Below, one piece after another: positions 25,351-35,249 of a stretch of 64,000 nt of DNA (positions are counted from its first letter, which is position 1; every line of letters begins with the position of its first letter). Position numbers and translations under genes: made by a program. A model generated the notes under the pieces. That model was not told the DNA's origin. It was given only the letters and a program-made list of their open reading frames with translations, and did no database searches. This DNA comes from Piscicoccus intestinalis NBRC 104926 (GTDB lineage: Bacteria; Actinomycetota; Actinomycetes; Actinomycetales; Dermatophilaceae): NCBI RefSeq assembly GCF_001515525.1, contig NZ_BCNQ01000015.1, positions 1-64,000 on the forward strand, given 5' to 3'.

Positions 25351-26700
25351 ATGGAGTCCCCTGCCACGACGCACGACCGCCGTGACACCCGCACGGCCCC
25401 ACGATCGGCCCTGCCGGTGTTCGTCACCTGCTGGCTGGCGCTGCTCGCCGACGGCTACGACCTGTACGTCTACGGCGCGACGCTGCCGGGTTTCATCGGC
25501 CCGCAGAACTGGGGGGTGACCCGCGAACAGGCCGGCCTGGTCGGCAGCCTCGCGCTCGTCGGCATGCTCATCGGCTCGCTGGCCGCGGGCGTGCTCACCG
25601 ACCGGTTCGGGCGTCGGCGCATGTTCGCCGTCTCCGTCGCGACGTTCTCGACGTTCATGGTGGCCTGCGCCCTCGCACCGAACTTCGCGGTCTTCGGCGT
25701 CTTCCGGTTCCTCGCCTGCCTCGGTGTCGGCGGGCTGCTGCCGACCGCGGTCGCCGTCGCCAACGAGTTCGCCGGGGCCGCGCGCAAGTCGATCGTGCTC
25801 GGCGCCGTGCTCACCGGGCCCGCCGTCGGCACCGTCATCGCCTCGACGGCCGCCGCGACCCTCATCCCCGCGCACGGCGTGCGCCCGGTCTACGCGATCG
25901 GCGGGCTGGCGCTGCTGCTCATCCCCGTCGCGCTGCGCGTGCTGCCGGAGTCGCCCGCGTTCCTGCGGGTGCGCGGCCGCGACGACGAGGCCGACGCCAT
26001 CGCCGGCCGCTACGGGTTGCCCGTGCCCGAACGCGCCCGTTGCGTCGGCAGCGCCACCCCCACCGCCGCCGGCGGGCTCTTCCAGGGCGGGCTGGCTCCG
26101 GCCACGCTCGGGATCTGGGCCATCTGCCTGCTGAGCCTGCTGACGATCTTCGGCCTGACGACGTGGCTGCCGCAGGTCATGCGGGAGGCGGGCTTCGGGA
26201 CGAGCGCCGCGATCCGGTTCCTGCTGTGGTACTCCCTCGGCGCGATCGTCGGCACCCTCATCGCCTCCCGCGTGGGTCAGCGCACCTCCCCGAAGGTCGT
26301 GGTCGTCATCGGCTTCGCCAGCGCCGCCCTCGCCCTCGCGTTCGTCTCCACACAACCCACTGGGGTCGCGCTCATCGCGGCCGTCGTCGTCGCCGGCTTC
26401 GGCGGCCTCGGCACGCAGAACATGATCAACGACCACATCGCGCAGTTCTACCCGGCGCACCTGCGGGCCACCGGGCTCGGCTGGGCGCTGGCCGTCGGCC
26501 GGATCGGTGCGATCGCCGGACCGACCTACGGCGCCATGATGATCGGCGCGACCGGCGGCGTTCAGGCAGCAGCGATCGCCTTCGGCGTGCCGGCCGCGAT
26601 CGGCGCCGTCATCGCGCTCGCCCTGCCGTCGATCGCCCGCCGCCACGGGGCGAACGAGCCCGGCGAGACCATGCTCGAGCCGACCAAGGCCGAGTCGTGA
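25351..26700 (+). CDS. MFS transporter, aromatic acid:H+ symporter (AAHS) family
   Basis: 449 residues with 12 predicted membrane spans. The AAHS signature is at residues 31-46 (LLADGYDLYVYGATLP, with the DGYD acid essential in PcaK-type carriers), and the MFS loop motif is GVLTDRFGRRRM. A strong RBS (AAGGAG) precedes the ATG. The stop overlaps the start of the FAD monooxygenase by GTGA. It probably imports a benzoate- or hydroxybenzoate-like acid by proton symport; the exact substrate cannot be read from sequence. Confidence 0.88.
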   Translation: MESPATTHDRRDTRTAPRSALPVFVTCWLALLADGYDLYVYGATLPGFIGPQNWGVTREQAGLVGSLALVGMLIGSLAAGVLTDRFGRRRMFAVSVATFSTFMVACALAPNFAVFGVFRFLACLGVGGLLPTAVAVANEFAGAARKSIVLGAVLTGPAVGTVIASTAAATLIPAHGVRPVYAIGGLALLLIPVALRVLPESPAFLRVRGRDDEADAIAGRYGLPVPERARCVGSATPTAAGGLFQGGLAPATLGIWAICLLSLLTIFGLTTWLPQVMREAGFGTSAAIRFLLWYSLGAIVGTLIASRVGQRTSPKVVVVIGFASAALALAFVSTQPTGVALIAAVVVAGFGGLGTQNMINDHIAQFYPAHLRATGLGWALAVGRIGAIAGPTYGAMMIGATGGVQAAAIAFGVPAAIGAVIALALPSIARRHGANEPGETMLEPTKAES

Positions 26701-28349
26701 CCCGCCGCTCCCCGGCGACCGTCGCGGACCTGCCCGAGCACGCCCCGGTCGTCATCGCCGGAGGCGGGCCGAGCGGCCTCATGGCCGCCCTCGACCTCGC
26801 GCGGCGCGGCGTCGCGTCGGTCGTCATCGAGCCGCGGCTCGACGTCGATCCCTACCGGCCGCGGGCCAAGACGACCAACGCCCGGACCATGACGATGCTG
26901 CGTGCGCTCGGTCTGGCCGACGAGATCCGCAGGGTCGCACCGCTGTCGGTCGACTACTCCGAGGACGTCGTCTTCTGCACCGGCGTCGACGGACACGAGC
27001 TGCGCCGCTTCCGCCACGCGTTCCAGCTCTACGCCGACGGCTTCGCGCACTCCCCCGAGATCGGCCAGCAGATCCCGCAGCCGCTCGTCGAACAGGTGCT
27101 GCGGGAGGCGGTCGCCCGGCACCCGCGGTGCCTGCTGCTGCTCGGCCCCCGGGTCGACGCGGTGGCCGACGCGGTGGCCGACGCCGACTCCGACCATCCG
27201 GTCGTGACGGTGAGCGACGGGTACGGCGGGTGTCGGCGGATCCGCGCCGACTACGTCATCGGCGCCGACGGCGGCGCGTCGGCGGTCCGCAAGAGCCTCG
27301 GAATCGCCATGGAGGGCACATCGGCGCCGCGCCCGAACTTCAACGTCGTGTTCCGCTCGCGCGAGCTCGCGGACCGGGTGAGCGTGCCTGCGGCCGTGCA
27401 GTACTGGATCGTCGGCGAGGTCAGCGGCATGCTCGGCCGGCTCGACCTGACCGACCGCTGGTGGACGATCGTGCAGGGCGTCGACCCCGCCCATTGCGAC
27501 GACCCGGCCGGGCTCGTGCGACGCCTCGCGGGGGTCGGTGACGACGTCGACGTCGAGGTGCTCGGCAGCGACCCGTGGACCGCGCAGATGCTGCTGGCGA
27601 CCGGCTACGGCCGGGGCCGGGTGTTCCTCGTGGGCGACGCCGCGCACCTCAATCCGCCGTGGGGCGGGCACGGCTTCAACACGTGCGCGGTCGACGCGCT
27701 CAACCTCACCTGGAAGATCGCGGCCGCCCTGCAGGGGTGGGCGGGACCGGCCCTGCTCGGCTCGTACGAGGCCGAGCGCCGGCCGGCCGCGCGACGCATG
27801 ATCGACGTCGCGGCGAACAACGGCAACCAACTCGCGTACTCGTTCGCCGACCCGGCGCTGACCCGGGACGACGCGGCCGGGGGCGCGGCCCGCCGCGCGG
27901 CCCACGACCGGCTGGCGGTCAAGGACGCCGAGTTCCACGCCGAGGGAGTGGTGCTCGGCTACCGCTATCCCGACTCCGCACTGGTGACGCCCGACGGCAG
28001 CGCGCCCCCGCCGTTCGATCCGGTGGTCTACACGCCGTCGGCCCATCCCGGCTCGCTGCTCCCGCACCTGCCCCTACACGGCCGGGCGTCGGTCTACGAC
28101 CTGCTCGGTGACGGGTTCACGCTCCTGCTGTGCCGGGACCGCACGGTCGTCGACCACACACTGTTGTGTGACGTCGACCGGCGTGGCGTGCCGCTGGAGG
28201 TCGTCGAGGTGACCGGCGCGAACGCGGCTCGCGCCCGCGAGCTGTGGGAGGCCGAGGCCGTGCTCGTGCGCCCCGATCAGCACGTCGCCTGGCGCGGCGA
28301 CGACCTGACGGCGCTCCCGGCGGCCCTGCATCGGGCCGCCGGCCGGTAG
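26697..28349 (+). CDS. FAD-dependent aromatic monooxygenase (PheA/TfdB/MhpA type)
   Basis: About 550 residues, a group A flavoprotein hydroxylase. FAD fingerprint VVIAGGGPSGLMAALDLARRG (near residue 20), DG motif YVIGADGGASAVRKSLG, GD motif RVFLVGDAAHLNPPWGGHGFNTCAVDALNLTWK, and a C-terminal thioredoxin-like domain typical of phenol hydroxylase/MhpA relatives. These enzymes use NAD(P)H and O2 to hydroxylate a phenolic ring. The GTG start overlaps the transporter stop. No ring-cleaving dioxygenase is found in the cluster. Confidence 0.88.
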   Translation: MTRRSPATVADLPEHAPVVIAGGGPSGLMAALDLARRGVASVVIEPRLDVDPYRPRAKTTNARTMTMLRALGLADEIRRVAPLSVDYSEDVVFCTGVDGHELRRFRHAFQLYADGFAHSPEIGQQIPQPLVEQVLREAVARHPRCLLLLGPRVDAVADAVADADSDHPVVTVSDGYGGCRRIRADYVIGADGGASAVRKSLGIAMEGTSAPRPNFNVVFRSRELADRVSVPAAVQYWIVGEVSGMLGRLDLTDRWWTIVQGVDPAHCDDPAGLVRRLAGVGDDVDVEVLGSDPWTAQMLLATGYGRGRVFLVGDAAHLNPPWGGHGFNTCAVDALNLTWKIAAALQGWAGPALLGSYEAERRPAARRMIDVAANNGNQLAYSFADPALTRDDAAGGAARRAAHDRLAVKDAEFHAEGVVLGYRYPDSALVTPDGSAPPPFDPVVYTPSAHPGSLLPHLPLHGRASVYDLLGDGFTLLLCRDRTVVDHTLLCDVDRRGVPLEVVEVTGANAARARELWEAEAVLVRPDQHVAWRGDDLTALPAALHRAAGR

Positions 28350-28373
28350 TCGCGCACGCGCGCAGGCGAGCTG

Positions 28374-29417
28374 CTACTCCCCCAGGCTCTTGACGAGCTC
28401 GACGATGCGGGTCAGCACGTCGGGGTCGGTCTCGGGGGGCACGCCGTGGCCGAGGTTGAGGATGTGCCCGGCCGCGGCCCGGCCCTGGGTGACGATGCGG
28501 CGCACGTGCGCCTCGATGACCTCCCACGGCGCGAACAGCAGCGCCGGGTCGAGGTTGCCCTGCAGCGCGTAGCGCCCGCCGAGTCGCTCGTTGGCGTCGT
28601 CGAGGTCGACGCGGAAGTCGACACCCACGACCTCGGCGCCCGCCGCGCCCATCGACGCGAGCAGCTCACCGGTGCCGACGCCGAAGTGGATCCGCGGCAC
28701 GTCGAGGTCGGCGACCGCACCGAGCGCCACCCGCGAGTGCGGCTGCACGAACTCCTCGTAGTCGCGCCGCGACAGCGCGCCCGCCCAGCTGTCGAACAGC
28801 TGCACCGCGCTCGCCCCCGCCTCCACCTGCACCCGCAGGAACTCCCCGGAGATCTGCGCGAGGCGGGCGCACAGGTCATGCCACAGCGCCGGGTCGGCGT
28901 GCATGAGCGCCTTCGTGCGCGCGTGCGTCTTGCTCGGGCCTCCCTCGACGAGGTAACTGGCCAGCGTGAACGGCGCCCCTGCGAAGCCGATGAGCGGGGT
29001 GTCGCCGAGCTCGGCGACGAGCAGGCGCACCGACTCCGTGATGTCGGGCACGTGCTCACCAGTCAGCTCGGGCAGCCGGTCGAGGTCGGCGCGCGTAGCC
29101 ACGGGCTGGGCCACGACCGGGCCCACGCCGGGCACGATGTCGAGGTCGATCCCCACCGCACCGACGGGAACGACGATGTCGCTGAAGAAGATCGCCGCGT
29201 CGACGCCGTGTCGGCGCACCGGCTGCATCGTGATCTCGGTGACGAGGTCGGGGCGCCGGCACGACTCCAGCATGCCCACGCCCTCGCGGATCGCCCGGTA
29301 CTCGGGCAGCGAGCGCCCGGCCTGCCGCATGAACCACACCGGGGGGCGGGCTCCGGGCTCGTGACGGGCGGCGCGCACGAGCAGGCTCTCGCGCGCGGGG
29401 CGGGGCGCATGGTCCAT
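28374..29417 (-). CDS. hemE: Uroporphyrinogen decarboxylase
   Basis: Converts uroporphyrinogen III to coproporphyrinogen III in heme synthesis. 347 residues with the signature [17 protein letters not shown], the catalytic Asp loop [61 protein letters not shown] and the C-terminal [16 protein letters not shown]. The ATG at 29417 matches the family N-terminus; GAGGAT, 6 nt upstream, may be either RBS or -10. Divergent from DUF3000 and the RNase D gene, the standard actinobacterial order. Confidence 0.95.
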   Translation of the reverse strand: MDHAPRPARESLLVRAARHEPGARPPVWFMRQAGRSLPEYRAIREGVGMLESCRRPDLVTEITMQPVRRHGVDAAIFFSDIVVPVGAVGIDLDIVPGVGPVVAQPVATRADLDRLPELTGEHVPDITESVRLLVAELGDTPLIGFAGAPFTLASYLVEGGPSKTHARTKALMHADPALWHDLCARLAQISGEFLRVQVEAGASAVQLFDSWAGALSRRDYEEFVQPHSRVALGAVADLDVPRIHFGVGTGELLASMGAAGAEVVGVDFRVDLDDANERLGGRYALQGNLDPALLFAPWEVIEAHVRRIVTQGRAAAGHILNLGHGVPPETDPDVLTRIVELVKSLGE

Positions 29418-29487
29418 CCGCCGATCCTCGCACGCACGTTCGGCGTGGTGCCCACGGGGCGAGCCGGGAGCACCATAGATTCCTCGC

Positions 29488-30072
29488 GTGAGCCGCCGAT
29501 CGGCACCACAGGTGTCCACCACATTCAACAGCGCCGTGGAGGCGCTGCGTGCGGTGCGGCTGCGCCCCGAGATCCACCTCGAGGAGGTTCCGGCGCCGCA
29601 GCGTATCGCGCCGCACTCCGCAGCCCTCGCCGGCGAGGTCGTGCGCGGACCCCGGGCCACCGACGACGTCCTCGCCAGCGGGCGATTCGTCGTGCTCTAC
29701 GACCCCGCGGCCCCCGAGGCCTGGGAGGGTCCGTGGCGCGTCGTCACGTTCACGCGCGCCCACCTGGAGGCCGAGTTGGGCGCCGACGCCCTGCTCGGCG
29801 AGGTCGGCTGGTCGTGGCTGACCGACGCGATCCACGCCAACGGAGCCGGGTACGAGGCCCTCGGCGGCACCGTCACCCGGGTCGTCTCGGAGAGCTTCGG
29901 CGCCCTGGCCGACCGCGACGGCGAGGTCGAGATCGAGGTGCGCGCCAGCTGGTCGCCCACCGAGCCCGACCTCGTCGACCACCTGAAGATCTGGACCGAC
30001 CTGCTGTGCACGGTCGCCGGCCTGCCGCCCCTGCCCGAGGGCGTCACCGCGCTCCCCGGGCAGCTGCGGTAG
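29488..30072 (+). CDS. DUF3000 domain protein
   Basis: 194 residues, an actinobacterial protein of unknown function always found near hemE and RNase D. Typical blocks are [55 protein letters not shown] and [11 protein letters not shown]. No signal peptide or membrane span. The GTG at 29488 is preceded 6 nt upstream by TAGATT (29476-29481), a -10 box, so the mRNA is probably leaderless. RNase D follows after 10 nt, so the two are probably cotranscribed. Confidence 0.88.
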   Translation: MSRRSAPQVSTTFNSAVEALRAVRLRPEIHLEEVPAPQRIAPHSAALAGEVVRGPRATDDVLASGRFVVLYDPAAPEAWEGPWRVVTFTRAHLEAELGADALLGEVGWSWLTDAIHANGAGYEALGGTVTRVVSESFGALADRDGEVEIEVRASWSPTEPDLVDHLKIWTDLLCTVAGLPPLPEGVTALPGQLR

Positions 30073-30082
30073 GAGCGTCGCG

Positions 30083-31468
30083 ATGCCAGGACGCCCACCC
30101 ACCCGGTCCGGCTCGCGCCGCACCTCGCCCCGCGAGACCCCACCCGCCGCTGTACCCGCCCAGGCCGAAGCCGCGCAGGCCGGACCCGCCCAGGGAGAAC
30201 CCGCCCAGCCGAGCGAGACGCCGCCGGCGAAGCCGACGGCGGAGGCGGCGCTCGACCCGGGCCCGCAGCTCCCGCTCGTCAACGCGCCCGCCGACGGGGT
30301 GCCGCCGGTGGTCGTCGAGGAGCGCGACCTCGTGCGGGCGGCGGAGGCGCTCGCCGCGGGCACCGGCCCGGTGGGGGTCGACGCGGAACGCGCCTCGGGC
30401 TACCGCTACGGCCAGCGCGCGTACCTCGTGCAGCTGCGCCGGGAGAACGCCGGCACGTGGCTCATCGACCCGGTCGCCTGCCCCGACCTCGGGCCGATCG
30501 CCCGCGCCCTCGACTGCGTCGAGTGGATCCTGCACGCGGCGACGCAGGACCTGCCGTGCCTGGCCGAGGTCGGCATGCGCCCGCAGCGCCTGTTCGACAC
30601 CGAGCTCGGGGCGCGGCTCGCGGGCCGCCCGCGGGTCGGGCTGTCCGCGGTGCTCGAGCACTACCTCGGCGTGCGGCTCGCCAAGGAGCACTCGGCCGTC
30701 GACTGGTCGACGCGCCCGCTGCCCGAACCGTGGCTGCGCTACGCCGCCCTCGACGTCGAACTGCTCGCGGCCGCGCGCGACGCCCTCGAGGCCGACCTGC
30801 GCGCCCAGGGCAAGCTCGAGTGGGCCCGGCAGGAATTCGACCACCTGCTCGACTTCACCGGCCCGCCCACCCGGCCCGATCCGTGGCGACGCACCTCCGG
30901 GATCCACCGCCTGCGCGGCCGCCGCGCGATCGCCCTCGTGCGCGAACTGTGGTGGGCCCGCGACGAGATCGCCCGCGCCCGCGACGTCTCCCCCGGCCGC
31001 GTGCTCCCCGACGCCGCGCTGCTCGACATCGCTCGCGCCGCCCCGCGCACCGGCGCCGCGCTGGCCCAGGCCACCCGGCACAAGGGCGCGACCCGCAACG
31101 TCTCGACGTGGCTGGCCGCGGTCGAGCGAGGGCTCGCGGTGCCCGACTCCGAACTGCCTCCGGCCAGCCTGCCCACAGACGCGCCGCCCCCGGTGCGCGC
31201 CTGGGCCGACCGCGACCCCATCGCCGCCGCCCGGTTCGCCCAGGTGCGCGACGATCTCGCCGCGTTCTCCGAAGAGCACAGCGTGCCCGTGGAGAACGTC
31301 CTCACCCCGGACATCCTGCGCCGGGTCGTCTGGGAGCCGCCCGCTCCCGGGGGCGTGGCCGAGGCCCTCGCCGCCCGCGGCGCCCGGCCCTGGCAGGTGG
31401 AGACGGTGGCCCCCATGATCGAGGCCGCCCTGCGCGATCACCCCGACGATTCGACGCCGTCCGACTGA
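30083..31468 (+). CDS. Ribonuclease D (DEDDy exonuclease with HRDC domain)
   Basis: A 3'-5' exoribonuclease in tRNA and stable RNA processing. About 75 disordered Pro/Ala-rich residues come first. The DEDD motifs follow: VGVDAERASGYRYGQRAYLVQL (DxE), ILHAATQDLPCL (D) and LRYAALDVELLA (YxxxD). An HRDC domain (about residues 285-365, RGRRAIALVRELWWARDEIARARDVSPGRVLPD) and an actinobacterial C-terminal helical domain complete it. An RBS, TAGGAG, precedes the ATG. It overlaps nothing but sits 10 nt after DUF3000. Confidence 0.9.
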   Translation: MPGRPPTRSGSRRTSPRETPPAAVPAQAEAAQAGPAQGEPAQPSETPPAKPTAEAALDPGPQLPLVNAPADGVPPVVVEERDLVRAAEALAAGTGPVGVDAERASGYRYGQRAYLVQLRRENAGTWLIDPVACPDLGPIARALDCVEWILHAATQDLPCLAEVGMRPQRLFDTELGARLAGRPRVGLSAVLEHYLGVRLAKEHSAVDWSTRPLPEPWLRYAALDVELLAAARDALEADLRAQGKLEWARQEFDHLLDFTGPPTRPDPWRRTSGIHRLRGRRAIALVRELWWARDEIARARDVSPGRVLPDAALLDIARAAPRTGAALAQATRHKGATRNVSTWLAAVERGLAVPDSELPPASLPTDAPPPVRAWADRDPIAAARFAQVRDDLAAFSEEHSVPVENVLTPDILRRVVWEPPAPGGVAEALAARGARPWQVETVAPMIEAALRDHPDDSTPSD

Positions 31469-31560
31469 CCGACTCCCGCCGAGGCGGCCCTGGACGCACG
31501 CCGGCGATCGCTCGCGACTCGCCAGCGGTCTGCCGATCAGTGCAGTGTCCACACCTCGGC

Positions 31561-31590
31561 GTGACAGCCGTAGCTACCGGCCGGTAACAT
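31561..31590 (+). promoter_or_regulatory. fadA promoter with 12-bp palindromic operator
   Basis: -35 GTGACA (31561-31566) and -10 TAACAT (31585-31590) with an 18-bp spacer. The perfect palindrome TACCGGCCGGTA (31575-31586) fills the spacer and touches the -10, an ideal repressor position. TetR-type regulators of fatty-acid genes use sites of this style; which regulator acts here is not known. Confidence 0.55.
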
Positions 31591-31643
31591 AGCCGCATCG
31601 AAGGCACCGCCGCATGTCCGCGGCCCGGATCAAGGGAGACACC

Positions 31644-32882
31644 GTGCCCGCAAGCCGTCCCGACGTCGTCTTCGTCGACGGGGTGCGCACCCCGTTCGGC
31701 AAGGCATCGGACAAGGGGTTGTACGCGCAGACGCGCGCCGACGACCTCGTCGTCGCGTGCATCCGCGAACTGATGCGCCGCAACCCCACCCTGCCCCCCG
31801 AGCGCGTGGGCGACGTGGCGATCGCCGCCACCACCCAGATCGGCGACCAGGGCCTGACGATCGGGCGCCTGGCCGGCCTCCTCGCCGGACTCCCCCGCAG
31901 CGTGCCCGGCTACTCGATCGACCGCATGTGCGCCGGCGCCCTGACCGCCGTCACCAGCGTCGCCGGCGAGATCGCCCTCGGCGCCGCCGACGTCGCGATC
32001 GCCGGTGGCGTCGAGCACATGGGCCGGCACCCGATGGGCGAGGGCATCGACCCCAACCCGCGGCTGCTCGCCGAGAAGCTCGTCGACCCCTCGGCGCTCG
32101 TCATGGGCTCGACCGCCGAGAACCTGCACGACCGCTACCCCACGCTGACCCGCGAGCGCGCCGACGCGTACGCGATGGCCAGCCAGCACAAGTTCGCCGC
32201 CGCCATGGAGGCGGGCCACATCCAGCCCGACCTCGTGCCGGTGGCCATCCGCCACGAGGAGCTCGGCTACGGCGTGGCGACCACCGACGAGCCGCCGCGC
32301 GCCGGGGTGACGATGGAGGGCCTCGCCGAGCTGAAGACCCCCTTCCGCCCGCACGGCCGCGTGACCGCCGGCAACTCCGCCGGGCTCAACGACGGCGCCA
32401 CCGCCTGCCTCATCGCCTCCGCCGACGCCGCGGCCGAACTCGGCCTCACCCCGCGCATGCGGCTGGTGTCGTTCGCGTTCGCCGGGGTCGAGCCCGAGGT
32501 CATGGGCATCGGGCCGGTCCCCGCCGCCGAGAAGGCGCTCGCCAGCGCCGGGCTGGGCATCGACGACATCGACATCTTCGAGATCAACGAGGCGTTCGCC
32601 GTGCAGGTGCTCGCCTTCCTCGAGCACTTCGGCATCGCCGACGACGACGAGCGCGTCAACCCGTGGGGCGGCGCGATCGCCGTCGGCCACCCGCTGGCCT
32701 CCTCCGGGGTGCGCCTGATCAACCAGCTCTCCCGCGAGTTCGAGCAGCGCCCGCAGGCCCGCTACGGCATGACCGCCATGTGCATCGGCATCGGCATGGG
32801 CGCGGCCGTCATCTGGGAGAACCTGACCGGCTCCGAGACCGAGACCGAGACCGACAGCGACACGACGGAGGCGGCGCGATGA
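31644..32882 (+). CDS. fadA: Acetyl-CoA C-acyltransferase (thiolase) FadA
   Basis: The last step of beta-oxidation: thiolytic cleavage of 3-ketoacyl-CoA. About 412 residues. The catalytic Cys is in IDRMCAGALTAVTS; INEAFAVQ, the base His in GHPLASSGVR, and the second Cys in TAMCIGIGMGAAV are present. GTG 31644 is chosen because AAGGGAG lies 5-6 nt before it and the protein then starts MPASRPDVVFVDGVRTPFG; an ATG at 31614 is an alternative. It overlaps fadB by an ATGA, so the two subunits of the complex are made together. Confidence 0.93.
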   Translation: MPASRPDVVFVDGVRTPFGKASDKGLYAQTRADDLVVACIRELMRRNPTLPPERVGDVAIAATTQIGDQGLTIGRLAGLLAGLPRSVPGYSIDRMCAGALTAVTSVAGEIALGAADVAIAGGVEHMGRHPMGEGIDPNPRLLAEKLVDPSALVMGSTAENLHDRYPTLTRERADAYAMASQHKFAAAMEAGHIQPDLVPVAIRHEELGYGVATTDEPPRAGVTMEGLAELKTPFRPHGRVTAGNSAGLNDGATACLIASADAAAELGLTPRMRLVSFAFAGVEPEVMGIGPVPAAEKALASAGLGIDDIDIFEINEAFAVQVLAFLEHFGIADDDERVNPWGGAIAVGHPLASSGVRLINQLSREFEQRPQARYGMTAMCIGIGMGAAVIWENLTGSETETETDSDTTEAAR

Positions 32883-35029
32883 GCGCGCAGGACCAGACCC
32901 AGCCGGCCGACGCGGCCGCGCAGACCGACCTCTTGTCGGTCTTCGACGACGAGATCGTCACCCGGGCGCTGGCGCGCGACGTGCAGCTGCCCGGCGGCGG
33001 CACGCTCGTGCTCGTCACCCTCGACAACGGGCACGACCACACCAAGCCGAACACCCTCGGCCCGGGCGGCATGACGAGCCTGCGCGAGGCCGTCCGCGAG
33101 TGCGAGCGGCGCGCCGCGGCCGGCGAGATCGCGGCCGTCGCCTTCACCGGTAAGCCGTTCATCTTCGCCGTCGGCGCCGACCTGACCGGGGTCGCCAAGC
33201 TGCGCGGCCGCGACGACGCCCTGGCCATCGCCCGCCTCGGGCACGAGGTCTACACGGCGATCGCCGACCTGCCGGTGCCGACGTTCGCGTTCGTCAACGG
33301 CGCGGCGATGGGCGGCGCCGTCGAGCTGGCGCTCGCGTGCGACTACCGCACGATGTCCGCCTCCGTGCCCGCGGTCGCGCTGCCCGAGTGCTTCCTCGGT
33401 CTCGTGCCCGGATGGGGCGGCTGCTGGTGGCTGCCGAACCTCGTCGGCGTCGAGGCCGCGCTCAAGGTCATCATCGAGAACCCGCTGAACCAGAACCGCA
33501 TGCTCAAGGGGCCGCAGGCCGCCGCGCTCGGGCTGGCCGACGTGCTGCTCGAGCCCGCCGACTTCCTCGTGCAGTCGGTGCGCTGGGCGGCCGGCGTGCT
33601 CGGCGGCGAGATCACCGTCGAGCGCCCCGAGGTCGACCGCGACGAGGAGCGCTGGGAGCGTTCGGTCGCCGCGGCCCGCGAGCTCGTGCAGGCCAAGACC
33701 GGCGGGGCCGCACCGGCTCCGCTGCGGGCGCTGGAGCTGATCTCGGCCGCGCGCACCGTCGACCGGGCCACCGGCTTCGCCGCGGAGGACGAGGCGATCG
33801 CCGACTCGCTGATGAGCCCGCAGCTGCGGGCCGGGCTGTACGCCTTCGACCTCGTGCAGAAGCGGGCCCGGCGGCCCGCGGGCGCGCCCGACAAGTCGTT
33901 GGCGCGCAAGGTCACCAAGGTCGGGATCATCGGCGCCGGCCTCATGGCCTCCCAGCTGGCGCTGCTGTTCCTGCGGCGCCTCGAGGTGCCGGTCGTGCTC
34001 ACCGACCTCGACGCCGAGCGCGCCGCCAAGGGCGTAAAATATGTCACGGACGAGATCGACAAGCTCGCCGCGAAGGGGCGGCTCTCCGGCGACCAGGGCA
34101 ACCGGTACAAGGCCTTGGTGAGCGGCGAGACCGACCCGAGCGCGTACGCCGACGCCGACTTCGTCATCGAGGCGGTCTTCGAGGAGCTGTCGGTCAAGAA
34201 GCAGGTGCTCGCCGCCGCCGAGGCCGTCGTCTCGCCGGAGACGGTGCTGGCCACCAACACCTCCTCGCTGTCGATCACCGCGATGGCGCAGGAGCTGGCC
34301 CACCCCGAGCGGGTCGTCGGCTTCCACTTCTTCAACCCGGTCGCGGTCATGCCGCTGCTGGAGATCGTGCGCGGCGAACGCACCGACGACGCGACGCTGG
34401 CGACGGCGTTCGCGACGGCGAAGACCCTGAAGAAGACCGCGATCCTCGTGCAGGACTCGCCGAGCTTCATCGTCAACCGGTTGCTCGGTCGGTTCATGTC
34501 GCAGGTCGGCACGATCGTCGACGAGGGCACCCCGATCGAGGTCGTCGAGCGGGCGTTCGCCGGCGTCACCCCGATGAGCCCGTTCGTGCTCATTGAGCTG
34601 GTCGGCCCGGCAATCGCGCTGCACAACAACGAAACTCTCGCGGCGGCGTTCCCCGACCGGTTCGTCGCGCCCGAGGGCCTGCGACGGCTCGTGGAGTCGG
34701 GCCGGCGCGGGGTCTACCGGCACGACGAGACCGGCTCCCACCTCGACGAGGAGGCGCTGGCCCTGCTGCCGACACCCGAGGAGCCGGTCGTGCTCGATGA
34801 GTCGGCGGTGCGCGAGCAGACGCTGGAGGCGCTGGCCGACGAGGCGCGGCGCATGCTCGACGAGGGCGTCGTCGCCGCCCCGATGGACCTCGACCTGGCG
34901 ATGATCACCGGGGCCGGTTTCGCGTTCTGGAACGGTGGGCTGACTCCACTCCTCGACCGCACCGGGGTCTCCGAGCGCGCCGCGGGCGGCCGGTTCCTGC
35001 CGGTGGGAGTGGCCGAGCCGGCCTCGTGA
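32879..35029 (+). CDS. fadB: Fatty-acid oxidation multifunctional protein FadB
   Basis: 716 residues. An N-terminal enoyl-CoA hydratase domain (FIFAVGADLTGV, NGAAMGGAVELALACDYR, LPECFLGLVPGWGG with the catalytic Glu) is followed by a 3-hydroxyacyl-CoA dehydrogenase (VGIIGAGLMASQLALLFLRR for NAD, VVGFHFFNPVAVMPLLE with the catalytic His, SPSFIVNRLLGRFM). Together these hydrate and oxidise acyl-CoA before FadA. Translationally coupled to fadA. The arrangement is the standard actinobacterial FadAB trifunctional complex. Confidence 0.93.
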   Translation: MSAQDQTQPADAAAQTDLLSVFDDEIVTRALARDVQLPGGGTLVLVTLDNGHDHTKPNTLGPGGMTSLREAVRECERRAAAGEIAAVAFTGKPFIFAVGADLTGVAKLRGRDDALAIARLGHEVYTAIADLPVPTFAFVNGAAMGGAVELALACDYRTMSASVPAVALPECFLGLVPGWGGCWWLPNLVGVEAALKVIIENPLNQNRMLKGPQAAALGLADVLLEPADFLVQSVRWAAGVLGGEITVERPEVDRDEERWERSVAAARELVQAKTGGAAPAPLRALELISAARTVDRATGFAAEDEAIADSLMSPQLRAGLYAFDLVQKRARRPAGAPDKSLARKVTKVGIIGAGLMASQLALLFLRRLEVPVVLTDLDAERAAKGVKYVTDEIDKLAAKGRLSGDQGNRYKALVSGETDPSAYADADFVIEAVFEELSVKKQVLAAAEAVVSPETVLATNTSSLSITAMAQELAHPERVVGFHFFNPVAVMPLLEIVRGERTDDATLATAFATAKTLKKTAILVQDSPSFIVNRLLGRFMSQVGTIVDEGTPIEVVERAFAGVTPMSPFVLIELVGPAIALHNNETLAAAFPDRFVAPEGLRRLVESGRRGVYRHDETGSHLDEEALALLPTPEEPVVLDESAVREQTLEALADEARRMLDEGVVAAPMDLDLAMITGAGFAFWNGGLTPLLDRTGVSERAAGGRFLPVGVAEPAS

Positions 35030-35076
35030 ACGCGCAGCCGGCGCCAAGTGAATAGGCCTCGATAGTTACGGCCGCG

Positions 35077-35115
35077 ACGGCGCCACGCCCGGGATGTCCC
35101 CGGGCGTGGCGCCGT
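35077..35115 (+). terminator. Terminator of the fadAB operon
   Basis: A 17-bp perfect stem, beginning ACGGCGCCACGCCCGGG at 35077-35093, pairs with 35099-35115 around a 5-nt loop, 48 nt after the fadB stop. It has no T-run, as is common in high-GC genomes. Confidence 0.75.
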
Positions 35116-35249
35116 TCCGTGCCACTATGAGTCGACCGTCCAGGTCGCGGGCGCGCCCCGCGCTGCTCCGTGACGTGCTGCCGTGAGACAGAGCAAAACA
35201 CGCCGTCGTGCGACTCGCGATATCTCACATATGAGCTACCATCGGAGGC

